A program made the translations under genes and the position numbers. DNA of 64,000 bases from JBLWXV01 sp048267245 (GTDB taxonomy: Bacteria; Bdellovibrionota; Bacteriovoracia; Bacteriovoracales; Bacteriovoracaceae), in NCBI GenBank assembly GCA_048267245.1, contig JBLWXV010000001.1, positions 2,341,111 through 2,405,110 on the forward strand, written 5' to 3'. The notes beneath the pieces are model-generated. The model saw only the letters and a list, made by a program, of their open reading frames with translations. It searched no databases and was not told the DNA's origin. Of the stretch, positions 26,723 to 34,881 are shown piece by piece. How positions within the stretch are numbered: position 1 is the stretch's first letter; each line of letters begins with the position of its first letter.

Positions 26723-28036
26723 ATGAAAACCAAAAGCTTAATCACGATTTCCTTGATTGCTTTACTCGGAGCATGTTCGAGTCCGCAAAAATCAAGCCTT
26801 GAGAGCTCAGATCCAGAGATGGCCGTTAAAGAAGTGATTGAACTTGAAAAGACCTTGAGAGATTCACAAGTTGATATCACCGCACATGGGCCCTTCAATG
26901 AAGGTAGAGAAGATCTTAGAGAAGCACGCGAACTTATTAAAAATGGCGAAGAGCCAGGAGAGGCGCTTGATCTACTGGCCCAGGCCAAAGCGCACTATGA
27001 AAACGCTCAAGAGAAAGCTGGCTCACTTCCCCAATCCTATACACAAATTCTTAGAACAAGAAAAAATGCTCTAAATGCGAACCCCTTTGCTAATGAGACG
27101 AATACAGAAATGCTAAGAGATATTGATGATGACCTCATCAGTGCCAGCAATTCATTTAAAAAATCGCTGGAGGCCGATAAAAACTCGGAGTTTCAAAAGC
27201 GCTACCAAGAACTTGAAGTAAAGAGTGTTCAACACAGAGAGCTTGAACAATTTAGAAATATTATCTCTGAGGCGCAAGACAAAGACGCAAAAGACCTAGC
27301 TCCAAACACCCTTAAGAAAGCAAAGGTAGATCTTCTGACTGCAGAGAATTCAATCGCTCAAAATGCAAGAACTCCACAGAACTATGAGAGAGAAGTAATG
27401 GTTGCAAATAAATCTGCAAAGCTCCTCCAAGATGTGATGGATAAGCTCACCGGCAGTGCCAAGGGCTCCCCAGAGAACGTAGGACTAGAGCTAGTCTATC
27501 AAGAGAGAAAGCTCGGAAAACTTAGTGAGACTGTAGGCAATCTTGAAGAGAATTTGGTTCAAACATCTTCAGCTCTTGGCGACCAATACCTGAAGCGTGT
27601 GAACGCAGAGTCTCAAGTGAGATTTCAAAGGGCCTTAGATGAAATGAGAACTGCATTTAATGAAGATGAAGCAGAAGCCTATCAGCAGGGAGACAAGCTC
27701 ATTTTTAGACTAAAAAAGCTCGATTTTGCTCCAGGCTCTTCTGAAATCCCAGAGAGATCAACAAGCCTACTCTCAAAGATCGAATCGATCATCAGTGAAA
27801 TAGACCCCAAAGATATTCAGATTCAAGGTCACACAGATTCGACAGGCTCAAACTCATGGAACCAAAAACTCTCCCTCATGAGGGCCAAAGCCGTGGAAGA
27901 GTACCTAACCTCAAAGAATAACAGCATCAACACTCAAACAACTGGCTATGGAGAGCAAAAGCCAATCGCCACCAATGAAACGAAAGAGGGACGCTCTCAA
28001 AATAGACGCGTCGACATTGTGATTGACGTAAAATAA
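26723..28036 (+). CDS. OmpA-family peptidoglycan-associated lipoprotein
   Basis: 437 residues. AGGAG site six bases from ATG. The lipobox LLGAC predicts Cys18 as the lipid anchor. Residues about 30-300 are charged, helical and probably coiled-coil, including a first block resembling DUF4398 (AREDLREARELIKNGEEPGE-like). Residues about 320-437 form an OmpA/MotB C-terminal domain with IQGHTDSTGSNSWNQKLSLM and NRRVDIVI, which binds diaminopimelate of peptidoglycan through the conserved Asp and Arg. It presumably tethers the outer membrane to the wall. A GC-rich hairpin terminator follows. Confidence 0.9.
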   Translation: MKTKSLITISLIALLGACSSPQKSSLESSDPEMAVKEVIELEKTLRDSQVDITAHGPFNEGREDLREARELIKNGEEPGEALDLLAQAKAHYENAQEKAGSLPQSYTQILRTRKNALNANPFANETNTEMLRDIDDDLISASNSFKKSLEADKNSEFQKRYQELEVKSVQHRELEQFRNIISEAQDKDAKDLAPNTLKKAKVDLLTAENSIAQNARTPQNYEREVMVANKSAKLLQDVMDKLTGSAKGSPENVGLELVYQERKLGKLSETVGNLEENLVQTSSALGDQYLKRVNAESQVRFQRALDEMRTAFNEDEAEAYQQGDKLIFRLKKLDFAPGSSEIPERSTSLLSKIESIISEIDPKDIQIQGHTDSTGSNSWNQKLSLMRAKAVEEYLTSKNNSINTQTTGYGEQKPIATNETKEGRSQNRRVDIVIDVK

Positions 28037-28047
28037 TTGACTAATTT

Positions 28048-28069
28048 CTAGGCCGGGACTCCGGCCTAG
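28048..28069. terminator. Bidirectional hairpin between convergent genes
   Basis: CTAGGCCGG/CCGGCCTAG, a perfect 9-bp GC-rich stem with loop GACT, fills the gap between the OmpA-lipoprotein stop and the stop of the convergent 547-residue gene. Flanking T-rich stretches are weak (TTACTTAC on plus). Confidence 0.6.
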
Positions 28070-29713
28070 TTACTTACTACCTTCAGTATCAAAAAATTTC
28101 TTTTGATAGCGACTAGAAATCACTTGAAAAATATTCTCATGGGCTTTGCGAGGAGAGAACATAATAGGCTTGCCGCTAGGTCCTCGTAATACGCCTTCTT
28201 CGTCGCGATAAAAGATTCCCTTGGCCTTAACGCCATCTCCACCCTTAAGAAGGTAATCATTATTTGTGAGTTGATTGCCCTGGCCACCCTTTTTGTCGCC
28301 ACCTTCAACCAACTTAGACTTTTCGTCCTTTAATTTTCGATTGGCACCACTGGCCTGTGAAGCCCCATTTTTAAGATTTAACAGATCAGAACTTGAAAAG
28401 CTTGACCCACCCACGGACTTAAAGTCTCTCCCACTTCCTGCACCGACAAGCTCACTTGGAAGCTTTTTATCGCGAATAATTAGGGCCAGACTCTTTCTGA
28501 GCTCAAGGCGCTCAGGACTAAGCTCTTTATCAGCACCGGGATAATCAATTACGCTCTCAACCTTTGCTTTAAGCTCGGCCAGACAATCTTTCTTCTTACA
28601 TTCTTCATAGGCAGTTTGCCGCGCGATCAATTCATTCCAAGCAGGATCACTTGAGAGAATCTGTGCCAATTCGGCCGCACTCAGGCCCTCTTGCCCCAAT
28701 TTCTTGGCCACACCATCAAGCCCCGAAGCCATGCGATTGGAGTCATCAATAATGGCCGCAAGCTTTTCGTGAACTGGCATATTCTTAATAAGCGAATCTT
28801 GCTCAGTTTGAACGTAACTCTCGCAATAATCGATATTATAACTAGGACTCTTTAGTCCATAAAACTCTAGCTCAGAGCTAGAGACAACTTTTTTAAAAAC
28901 ACCACTTAGATCCTCACCACTTGTGGTATTGGACTTACAATTGCCAAGCAAACTCCCAACGGTGGGCATGGTTCCAAGATTGGCTTGGCTCACATCACTT
29001 TTATAAGCGAAGAAATCTCTAAAGGTCTCTGCCGTTTGTTTGTTGCGAAGTAGGCCATCGCGCTGATAACTAGAAGCGCTGGCTTGCTTATCTTCAGAAT
29101 TTTTAAAATTGGCAGACTGATCCGTAAAGTGAGAGACAGCATTTAATCGGTCTCCCTCATAGAGGGCCTGCTCGGCCTCACCAAGCATAATATTGTCAAA
29201 GGTCGCCTGAAAGGCCGCCTCGTTATCGGCAGTTTGAAGAGTTCCAATATTAGGCGAAATCGCCTGCCCTTCTATAAAGCGATAAGTGCTATCTCCAAGC
29301 TGCTTTTGTGAGAGGTTTCCAAGGTCACCCGGATCCTCACTGGCCAAACGCTCAATAGAGGAGACAACAGATTTATCAATATACTGAACATTGCGAGGAT
29401 CGGTTTTGGCCCCGGCCCAGGCCATGTTGGCCGAGACATTAAGTGACTCGGAGATATATTCTTTATCGGCCATGCCATTAATGTAATTGGTTTCGGGGTC
29501 ATTGAGGGCCGCAAACATTTCCTGATCTACGAAGAAGAGATTTGTATTGAGAGAGGGATCTCTTGCAATCTGTACGCTGTCGGCCCAGGGAAAAGTATTT
29601 TCAGTAATAGTGAAGAAGCCATCACTTCCAATCTGATCCGGCGATAGGGCCATAGCATTTGAGTGACAGAGTAATAGATAAATCAAAAAACAATTTCTAG
29701 AAACATTTCTCAC
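28070..29713 (-). CDS. Secreted hypothetical protein, partner of the L,D-transpeptidase-like gene
   Basis: 547 residues. Starts with GTG at 29713, whose G is shared with the upstream stop (TAGTG), so translation is coupled to the 365-residue gene before it. Signal peptide ends near MALS (residue 23-25). The mature protein is hydrophilic, helical and rich in Ser, Asp and Lys, with a low-complexity segment (about 430-480) and a C-terminal FYRDEEGVLRGPSGKP region. No known domain. The tight pairing suggests both act in the same extracytoplasmic process. Confidence 0.75.
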   Translation of the reverse strand: MRNVSRNCFLIYLLLCHSNAMALSPDQIGSDGFFTITENTFPWADSVQIARDPSLNTNLFFVDQEMFAALNDPETNYINGMADKEYISESLNVSANMAWAGAKTDPRNVQYIDKSVVSSIERLASEDPGDLGNLSQKQLGDSTYRFIEGQAISPNIGTLQTADNEAAFQATFDNIMLGEAEQALYEGDRLNAVSHFTDQSANFKNSEDKQASASSYQRDGLLRNKQTAETFRDFFAYKSDVSQANLGTMPTVGSLLGNCKSNTTSGEDLSGVFKKVVSSSELEFYGLKSPSYNIDYCESYVQTEQDSLIKNMPVHEKLAAIIDDSNRMASGLDGVAKKLGQEGLSAAELAQILSSDPAWNELIARQTAYEECKKKDCLAELKAKVESVIDYPGADKELSPERLELRKSLALIIRDKKLPSELVGAGSGRDFKSVGGSSFSSSDLLNLKNGASQASGANRKLKDEKSKLVEGGDKKGGQGNQLTNNDYLLKGGDGVKAKGIFYRDEEGVLRGPSGKPIMFSPRKAHENIFQVISSRYQKKFFDTEGSK

Positions 29714-30810
29714 TAATTTAACTCATCCGTGAAGTCGACATTATTTTTTTGTTTTTGCTCGGCAATTTTCTGATAAGCACCACTACTACCACTGGCCGGT
29801 CCTGCAGATGCACCAGAACCAGATCCACCAGCTTCAGCGTAGGAGGAAGCCGTTCCTCCGAAGAGCTGCATGAGGAAACTAAAGAAATCGCCTCCACCAG
29901 AACCTGAGCCACTTCCACGCCCACTACCCGAATTTCGATAGCCGCCAGATGAGCTGCTACTACTTGATGAGGAGTAAGAAGAGAGTCCACCCGCACTCAC
30001 CACGTCATCTCCACCACTACCAAGTGCAGTGAGATTCTGACCGCCACAGGATGATTGATAGCGCTCTAGCCCCCTAATGGCCTGATCTCTAGAGCCACCA
30101 GCGGGGTTAGAAGAATTTCTTAGATAATAGTAGGCCCCACCGTTTTCAGGAAATGAGCGACCAAGGGCGGTCGCATTGGAGCCCACATAATTAGTACATA
30201 GATCCTTCATCGCGCGGGCATAAATTCTAATACAGCCGGCCGAGCGTCCACACGGAGGGGAATCACACTTCGTTGCCTCTTCATGGAGGTAATACGGGCC
30301 AGAGAGTGTGGAGGCAAAGTAAATTTTTCTATTTCTTCTATCTGCTGGAATATTTAAAACATCGGCGCGGTTTTGAAAGTAGCGACATTTACCCGAACAA
30401 ATATCTCGGCCACCTTTATCCACACAGCAACCGTCACCACCATCGCCATCACTAACGATGGCATTACCAGTATGGCAAGTTGTAAGGGGAGCGTTGTAGT
30501 TATTGCTCCAAGCCCCATAGTTTTGCCCACCCCAAGTTGCGAGTACTTCTTGAGCACTTCCGCCCTTAAAGCCACCGGCCCAAGTATATTGAGCGGTATT
30601 GCCCTTGTGTTCAGAGATCACAAGTAAGCACTTGCACTCTCCACCAGCACATTTAGAGAAGTAACTGTGAAGCGCTCCTCTCCATGTGTCAGAGCTAATA
30701 TTGCCAGGAGACTGACCAAGAAGTTGATCATAGCGACTCGCCCATTCATTGGCCTGGGCCCATGAGCAAAGAGTTGCGATGTAAATCACGAGAAAAATAA
30801 TCTTTTTCAT
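29713..30810 (-). CDS. Secreted protein with L,D-transpeptidase-like motif and Ser/Gly-rich tail
   Basis: 365 residues from the ATG at 30810 (GGGAAG three to four bases upstream), which begins signal peptide KKIIFLVIYIATLCSWAQA; the frame continues upstream without support. His176 (YYLHEEAT) and Cys193 in GRSAGCIRIYARAMKDLC reproduce the spacing of the YkuD motif (H-x16-S-x-G-C-I-R), the second His of SHGC being Ala here. About 16 further cysteines precede the motif. Residues about 255-345 are Ser/Gly low complexity. Inference: a diverged, perhaps predation-related peptidoglycan-modifying enzyme or an inactive wall-binding relative. Confidence 0.75.
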   Translation of the reverse strand: MKKIIFLVIYIATLCSWAQANEWASRYDQLLGQSPGNISSDTWRGALHSYFSKCAGGECKCLLVISEHKGNTAQYTWAGGFKGGSAQEVLATWGGQNYGAWSNNYNAPLTTCHTGNAIVSDGDGGDGCCVDKGGRDICSGKCRYFQNRADVLNIPADRRNRKIYFASTLSGPYYLHEEATKCDSPPCGRSAGCIRIYARAMKDLCTNYVGSNATALGRSFPENGGAYYYLRNSSNPAGGSRDQAIRGLERYQSSCGGQNLTALGSGGDDVVSAGGLSSYSSSSSSSSSGGYRNSGSGRGSGSGSGGGDFFSFLMQLFGGTASSYAEAGGSGSGASAGPASGSSGAYQKIAEQKQKNNVDFTDELN

Positions 30811-31132
30811 ACACTTCCCAATTGATTTCTCAATCATAACACGAGGTTGGGCCCAGTTTAGTAGGAAGCATTGTCCTTGAGGCAAATAGCTATATCTAGT
30901 TGAAAACACTTTCTTAAATCGAAAATCTTAGCGCCAACAAAAATGGTCAAGAATGTGAGTTGAGCCCCTAGCTTAAAAGAAGTCTTTATACAGAGACTAA
31001 GTGGGGTCTTGGTTACATTTTAAAAACATGGAACAAATTAAATTTACTTAAAATGACAATTAAAGGGTAACAACAAAATCGTAAGCGTTAAGATCGCGCA
31101 CTTGTAAATATTTGAGGACAAAGAGGATCAAA
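30811..31132. other. Intergenic region, no gene seen
   Basis: 322 bases between two divergent secreted-protein genes. It must carry both promoters. A TATGAT box lies about 23 bases upstream of the minus-strand start but lacks a good -35 partner. AT-rich towards the plus-strand gene. No RNA gene or repeat recognised. Confidence 0.5.
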
Positions 31133-31663
31133 ATGAAGAGTGCAATTATAGCAATGCTACTACTAGTAGCTACACAAAATATTCTAGCTAATGAAAAATC
31201 AAAAACGATAGAAAAGGTGTCCAATCGATTAGACATAATCATTAATCATCAACTTGGGTCAATCATAGAAAAGTTTGAAACCACTGGGCCATTTGCAAGA
31301 GACGAAGTTGGCTATTCATATTCAATCTACTGCCGCCTAGAGAGAGCCCTCTATCCACAAGATTTAGACAATCGTTTTAGCCCATACTATCTCAGCGTAA
31401 TTAAACTTGAAGCTGAAATTCAACAGCTTGATATTTCTCAGCTAACAGCTTCATTTGAAAAATATCAACTTCTAACTGAAAAATTAATCAGCATCATAGA
31501 TAACACCAAGGATTGCGAGATCTATGGCCCAACAGGTATTCCAAGTTCTGTAGTCAGACAACATGCCATAAATCGAACAGATCGAGGAATGGGTCCAGTG
31601 GGTGTGGCCGAATTAATCCAAGCAGCTAAAAAAATGAAGCAAATTGTTGATGAGTTAAAGTAG
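31133..31663 (+). CDS. Secreted hypothetical protein
   Basis: 176 residues. The start is placed at the ATG at 31133 (GAGG seven bases upstream); an in-frame TTG at 31112 lacks support. The signal peptide KSAIIAMLLLVATQNILA is followed by an entirely helical mature protein with two cysteines (YCRLER and DCEIYG) likely bonded. No family recognised. Confidence 0.7.
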   Translation: MKSAIIAMLLLVATQNILANEKSKTIEKVSNRLDIIINHQLGSIIEKFETTGPFARDEVGYSYSIYCRLERALYPQDLDNRFSPYYLSVIKLEAEIQQLDISQLTASFEKYQLLTEKLISIIDNTKDCEIYGPTGIPSSVVRQHAINRTDRGMGPVGVAELIQAAKKMKQIVDELK

Positions 31664-31691
31664 AATGAGAAATTTGCAGAGTGGTGAATTG

Positions 31692-32171
31692 CTAAAATCT
31701 AATTTCATAATAATCACCATCCTTAAGCTCAGCGGGTCGTGAGACTTTTTTCATTCCAAGCTTAAGCAGTACTCTGTGAGAAGCGAGGTTGTCTGTATCA
31801 ACTCTGGCCGCAACACCTCCCACTCTCAAAACATTTTTAGCATAGTCTAAAAGAACTTCTCCAAGCTCTGTTGCATAACCTCTTCCCCACTGAGCTTGGG
31901 GCAACATGAAACCCAGCTCAGGGAGAACAAAGTTTGTTCTCTTGAGCATGAACCATCCAATAAACTGAGATGTTTCACTTTCAATGGCGGCCCAAACCTC
32001 TGGGGCAACGATCCACTTATCTAAGAGCTCTTCCACCTGTGTCTGCGTCTTAATTCCTCTAAAGCCTGTAGGGGCCATCACTCTGGGGTCATTCATCATT
32101 TCACAAAGACTGGCGAGGTCAGATGAGATGAATGATCTTAAAGTGGCACGAGGTGATCGTAGTTCGGCCAT
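31692..32171 (-). CDS. GNAT acetyltransferase, RimJ/RimL-like
   Basis: 159 residues from the ATG at 32171 (a TTG at 32186 is the alternative). GNAT features in order: N-terminal RSPRATLRSFISSDLASL, central strands with FIGWFMLK, the acetyl-CoA loop QAQWGRGYATELGEVLLDY, and the C-terminal VDTDNLASHRVLLKLGMKKV. This is the arrangement of N-terminal acetylators of ribosomal proteins and of many small-molecule acetyltransferases, so the substrate is open. Confidence 0.85.
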   Translation of the reverse strand: MAELRSPRATLRSFISSDLASLCEMMNDPRVMAPTGFRGIKTQTQVEELLDKWIVAPEVWAAIESETSQFIGWFMLKRTNFVLPELGFMLPQAQWGRGYATELGEVLLDYAKNVLRVGGVAARVDTDNLASHRVLLKLGMKKVSRPAELKDGDYYEIRF

Positions 32172-32308
32172 AATATTGGGTCTCAAAAGATTTTTAAATC
32201 CTGCTTGTTTCAGAATAATGAGTCTAATCAGAAGTGAAGAAGACCCATGGATAAACTCTATATTAGAATCGATTTACTTACTAGATAAGACTTTTTTGAG
32301 CTTTACTT

Positions 32309-32899
32309 CTATAAAATAAAAGTAAGATAAAAGGCGCTCCCATCGCTCTTATTTCGAATAATCGCATCTGTCTTTAACGACAAACCTCGATACAGCTGCT
32401 CACGTGTTAACATTCCCTCTCTATGGGTAAAAACGCCTGCAACCTTCCAAGTACTTAGAAGCCAATCTTTAATTTCCAATGCAATTTGCTGATGATGATC
32501 CTCTTCTCCAGAGCGCAGCCAAAAATCAGCGCGCACATCAAATTTTTGAAGAGCTTCAATATCCTCTCTAGAAACGAGGTAGTAATCTAAAAGCCTTGAG
32601 ATTGGATAAATATAAAGACTGCCATAGCAATATTCTAAAGAATTATCGTAAATCATAAAACCATAGGCACTGTGATTGCGATTATCCTCTTCATGAAGCT
32701 TCAAATCGTCACGATTTTGCTCCATGGTAAAATCATCTTCTGGCCATGTCGAATGGCTCCAAATACGCAACTCTTCTTTACTTGCCATTACAGCTTCGTA
32801 ATCGCTTTCATAAAAATTCGAATTTGTTTGAAAGACTCGGAACTTACTCTCATTGTTCCAAGCTGGTACGATGAAACTATTTGTAAATATGGCACTCAT
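32309..32899 (-). CDS. GNAT-like hypothetical protein
   Basis: 196 residues, cytoplasmic. FTMEQNRDDLKLHEEDNRNH followed by strands AYGFMIYDNS and CYGSLYIYP is the beta-bulge region of GNAT-fold proteins. The later HHQQIALEIKDWLLS helix would be helix 3, but the acetyl-CoA pyrophosphate loop is not evident. Function unknown. It lies close to another GNAT gene without overlap. Confidence 0.62.
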   Translation of the reverse strand: MSAIFTNSFIVPAWNNESKFRVFQTNSNFYESDYEAVMASKEELRIWSHSTWPEDDFTMEQNRDDLKLHEEDNRNHSAYGFMIYDNSLEYCYGSLYIYPISRLLDYYLVSREDIEALQKFDVRADFWLRSGEEDHHQQIALEIKDWLLSTWKVAGVFTHREGMLTREQLYRGLSLKTDAIIRNKSDGSAFYLTFIL

Positions 32900-33007
32900 A
32901 AAATTCCTGTAGCGATGTATATGGAACGATAATCTAGAAGGTAGGTGTATCTATTAGTTCTAGATTATTGCCTATGGCGTTTAGGAAGCCTGAGCAAACT
33001 TCCTATA

Positions 33008-33580
33008 TTATTGGTTTTCTAGTTCCGGCATATTCTTTAAATTCTCTAACTCTTCTACCTTTTGGGCCAGTACACTCTCTAAGAACTCTCTTTCTTGAGG
33101 TGTGCGATCTGGGTTTGAGTCATTTAGGGCAGACCGATCTAGTTCAATTTCTTTTTCTAATAATTCAATTGACTCCAACCTCTCATTTTTTTTATCGGCA
33201 TCAAATATCTGTTGGGCCTCTCCTATGAGCTGAATTCGATCTGGATCTGCAGGGTCAGAGGTTTCATGATTATCATCCATTTGAACTTCAGTTTGCTCAA
33301 ATTGTACATTTTTGACCTCTTCGCCCTCCTCATATTCAACTCCAGGAACTTCGTCACTTGGCGATGGAATATGGTTAGGGTCTATGGCACTTTCATTTTC
33401 GAGGTAGTCGCTAGATGACTGAGTATTCTCTTCAACTATATTTCCCCCTTGATTGCCTCTATTGTCATCCAATAAAGCTTCAGATTCGTCCAATGATGTA
33501 GGTTCATTCGGAGTGAGAAAGTACCAGGCACCCAAAGCAATTGGCAAAGCGACAGCAAGGGTGATTAAAGTCTTCTTCAT
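33008..33580 (-). CDS. Acidic membrane-anchored or secreted protein
   Basis: 190 residues. An N-terminal hydrophobic segment (about 4-22) acts as anchor or signal, followed by a strongly acidic, low-complexity region (about 28-110, rich in Asp/Glu/Ser/Asn) and a helical acidic C-terminus. AGGAAA lies eight bases from the ATG. Predicted mostly disordered in the periplasm. No family. Confidence 0.65.
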   Translation of the reverse strand: MKKTLITLAVALPIALGAWYFLTPNEPTSLDESEALLDDNRGNQGGNIVEENTQSSSDYLENESAIDPNHIPSPSDEVPGVEYEEGEEVKNVQFEQTEVQMDDNHETSDPADPDRIQLIGEAQQIFDADKKNERLESIELLEKEIELDRSALNDSNPDRTPQEREFLESVLAQKVEELENLKNMPELENQ

Positions 33581-33642
33581 GAGTACATTTCCTAGAAAAT
33601 ATGACCACTTGTTGGAATCAAAAATTATTTTATACTAATTTC

Positions 33643-33936
33643 ATGAAATTCATTTTATTTTTTTTTCTTCTTATACAAAGTGTCGCCCACAGTATAGAGC
33701 AGTCTTCTAAGAAAAAATGCTTCACTGCTGAAGGCATGTATTGTGGCAACTGCGTGGCAAAAATAAGTAAAGAGTTTAGAACCTATAATTGGCTTGAAGA
33801 AATAGATATCTCACTTAAAAGAAGCACTATCGATATGACCTTAAAGAATGATGGAGCTGGAGTCACATCACAAGAAATCATAGAAAGACTCAAGTCGCTT
33901 GAAATTTCTGCAACTGAAGTGAAATGCGCTCTTTAG
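33643..33936 (+). CDS. Secreted heavy-metal-associated (HMA) domain protein
   Basis: 97 residues from ATG 33643, beginning with signal peptide KFILFFFLLIQSVAHS. The mature protein is one HMA domain: the metal site GMYCGNCVAKI (GMxCxxC), then the expected strand-helix-strand with IDMTLKNDGAGV and an EIIERLKSLEI helix. It binds Cu(I) or a similar soft metal in the periplasm. It overlaps the Sco-like gene by 13 bases, so a copper-handling pair is likely. The ribosome site is poor. Confidence 0.78.
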   Translation: MKFILFFFLLIQSVAHSIEQSSKKKCFTAEGMYCGNCVAKISKEFRTYNWLEEIDISLKRSTIDMTLKNDGAGVTSQEIIERLKSLEISATEVKCAL

Positions 33937-34880
33937 TACTAGCACTCTCACTCTTAGTTCTCACTCTCCCTATAAAATCGGCCGAATCCTTTAAGCTTAA
34001 AACTCCAGTAGGAGGCTTTTTTGCCATCCAGACAACCAATGGTCTCATTTCAACTGAATCTCTTATCGGCCAAAACTACCTTCTCTACTTCGGGTTTAGT
34101 CATTGCCCAAGCATTTGCCCGACAGCTCTTTGGAAGATAAAGCACGCCCTATCAAAACTTCCAAAACAAATCCTGGCAAAGACTAAAGTCCTTTTTATAT
34201 CCGTTGATAATGAGAGAGACACTGTAGACAGTCTAAAAGGCTATCTTTCTAAATTTGGGTCAGAATTTATTGGAGGCGTTGATAATGATTCGACTCTCCA
34301 AAATGCGATTTCCCTCTATGGGGGAAGTTTCTCTAGACTCAAAAATCAAAAGGGACAGCTCATCGTCAATCACTCAGATAAGATCTATCTCATCAATACT
34401 GAAGGAGAATGGGTTGAGACCTTTGACACTGCAAGCAAAAGCGATGACATTGTTATGGCGCTCACCAAGAAGACTCCCCCAAATAAGAAGGCTATTGAGG
34501 CCGTTCGCACGGTCAAAAAGCTGGGCGCAGTTAGTACTTGCAACCTCCAAAGTAAGTCTTGCAACTATCAATCTGATGAAATAAACCTGACCCTCGATCT
34601 AACGGCTAGGCCAATTAAAACACTTAAAGACACCAGAGCTCTCATCACTTATAAGTCACACAAATACATCCCTCTCGAGCTAGACTTTGAGGGTGAACAA
34701 CAGAATATGGGACTAATAAGGCCTGCGCTGGTAAAAGAAGGCCCAGGGTACAACACTGACCAATTTGCCCTTCCGATCTGCGAACTTGATAAAATGGACT
34801 GGAGTGTAAAGGTAATTCTTAAAGAAATAAAGAGTGGCGAGCTCGTCTACGTCGACTTTAAACTCACCACCCATGAATAA
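33924..34880 (+). CDS. Sco1/SenC-like copper chaperone with C-terminal extension
   Basis: 318 residues with signal peptide (RSLVLALSLLVLTLPIKSA). Residues about 22-180 are a thioredoxin-fold Sco domain with GFSHCPSICPTAL (Cys61, Cys65) and the third ligand His150 in LIVNHSDKIYLI. This type delivers copper to the CuA site of cytochrome oxidase or nitrous-oxide reductase. A further 130 residues (about 186-318) contain two cysteine pairs (STCNLQSKSCN) and beta-rich sequence, which ordinary Sco proteins lack. Translationally coupled to the HMA gene (13-base overlap). Confidence 0.85.
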   Translation: MRSLVLALSLLVLTLPIKSAESFKLKTPVGGFFAIQTTNGLISTESLIGQNYLLYFGFSHCPSICPTALWKIKHALSKLPKQILAKTKVLFISVDNERDTVDSLKGYLSKFGSEFIGGVDNDSTLQNAISLYGGSFSRLKNQKGQLIVNHSDKIYLINTEGEWVETFDTASKSDDIVMALTKKTPPNKKAIEAVRTVKKLGAVSTCNLQSKSCNYQSDEINLTLDLTARPIKTLKDTRALITYKSHKYIPLELDFEGEQQNMGLIRPALVKEGPGYNTDQFALPICELDKMDWSVKVILKEIKSGELVYVDFKLTTHE

Positions 34881-34881
34881 C

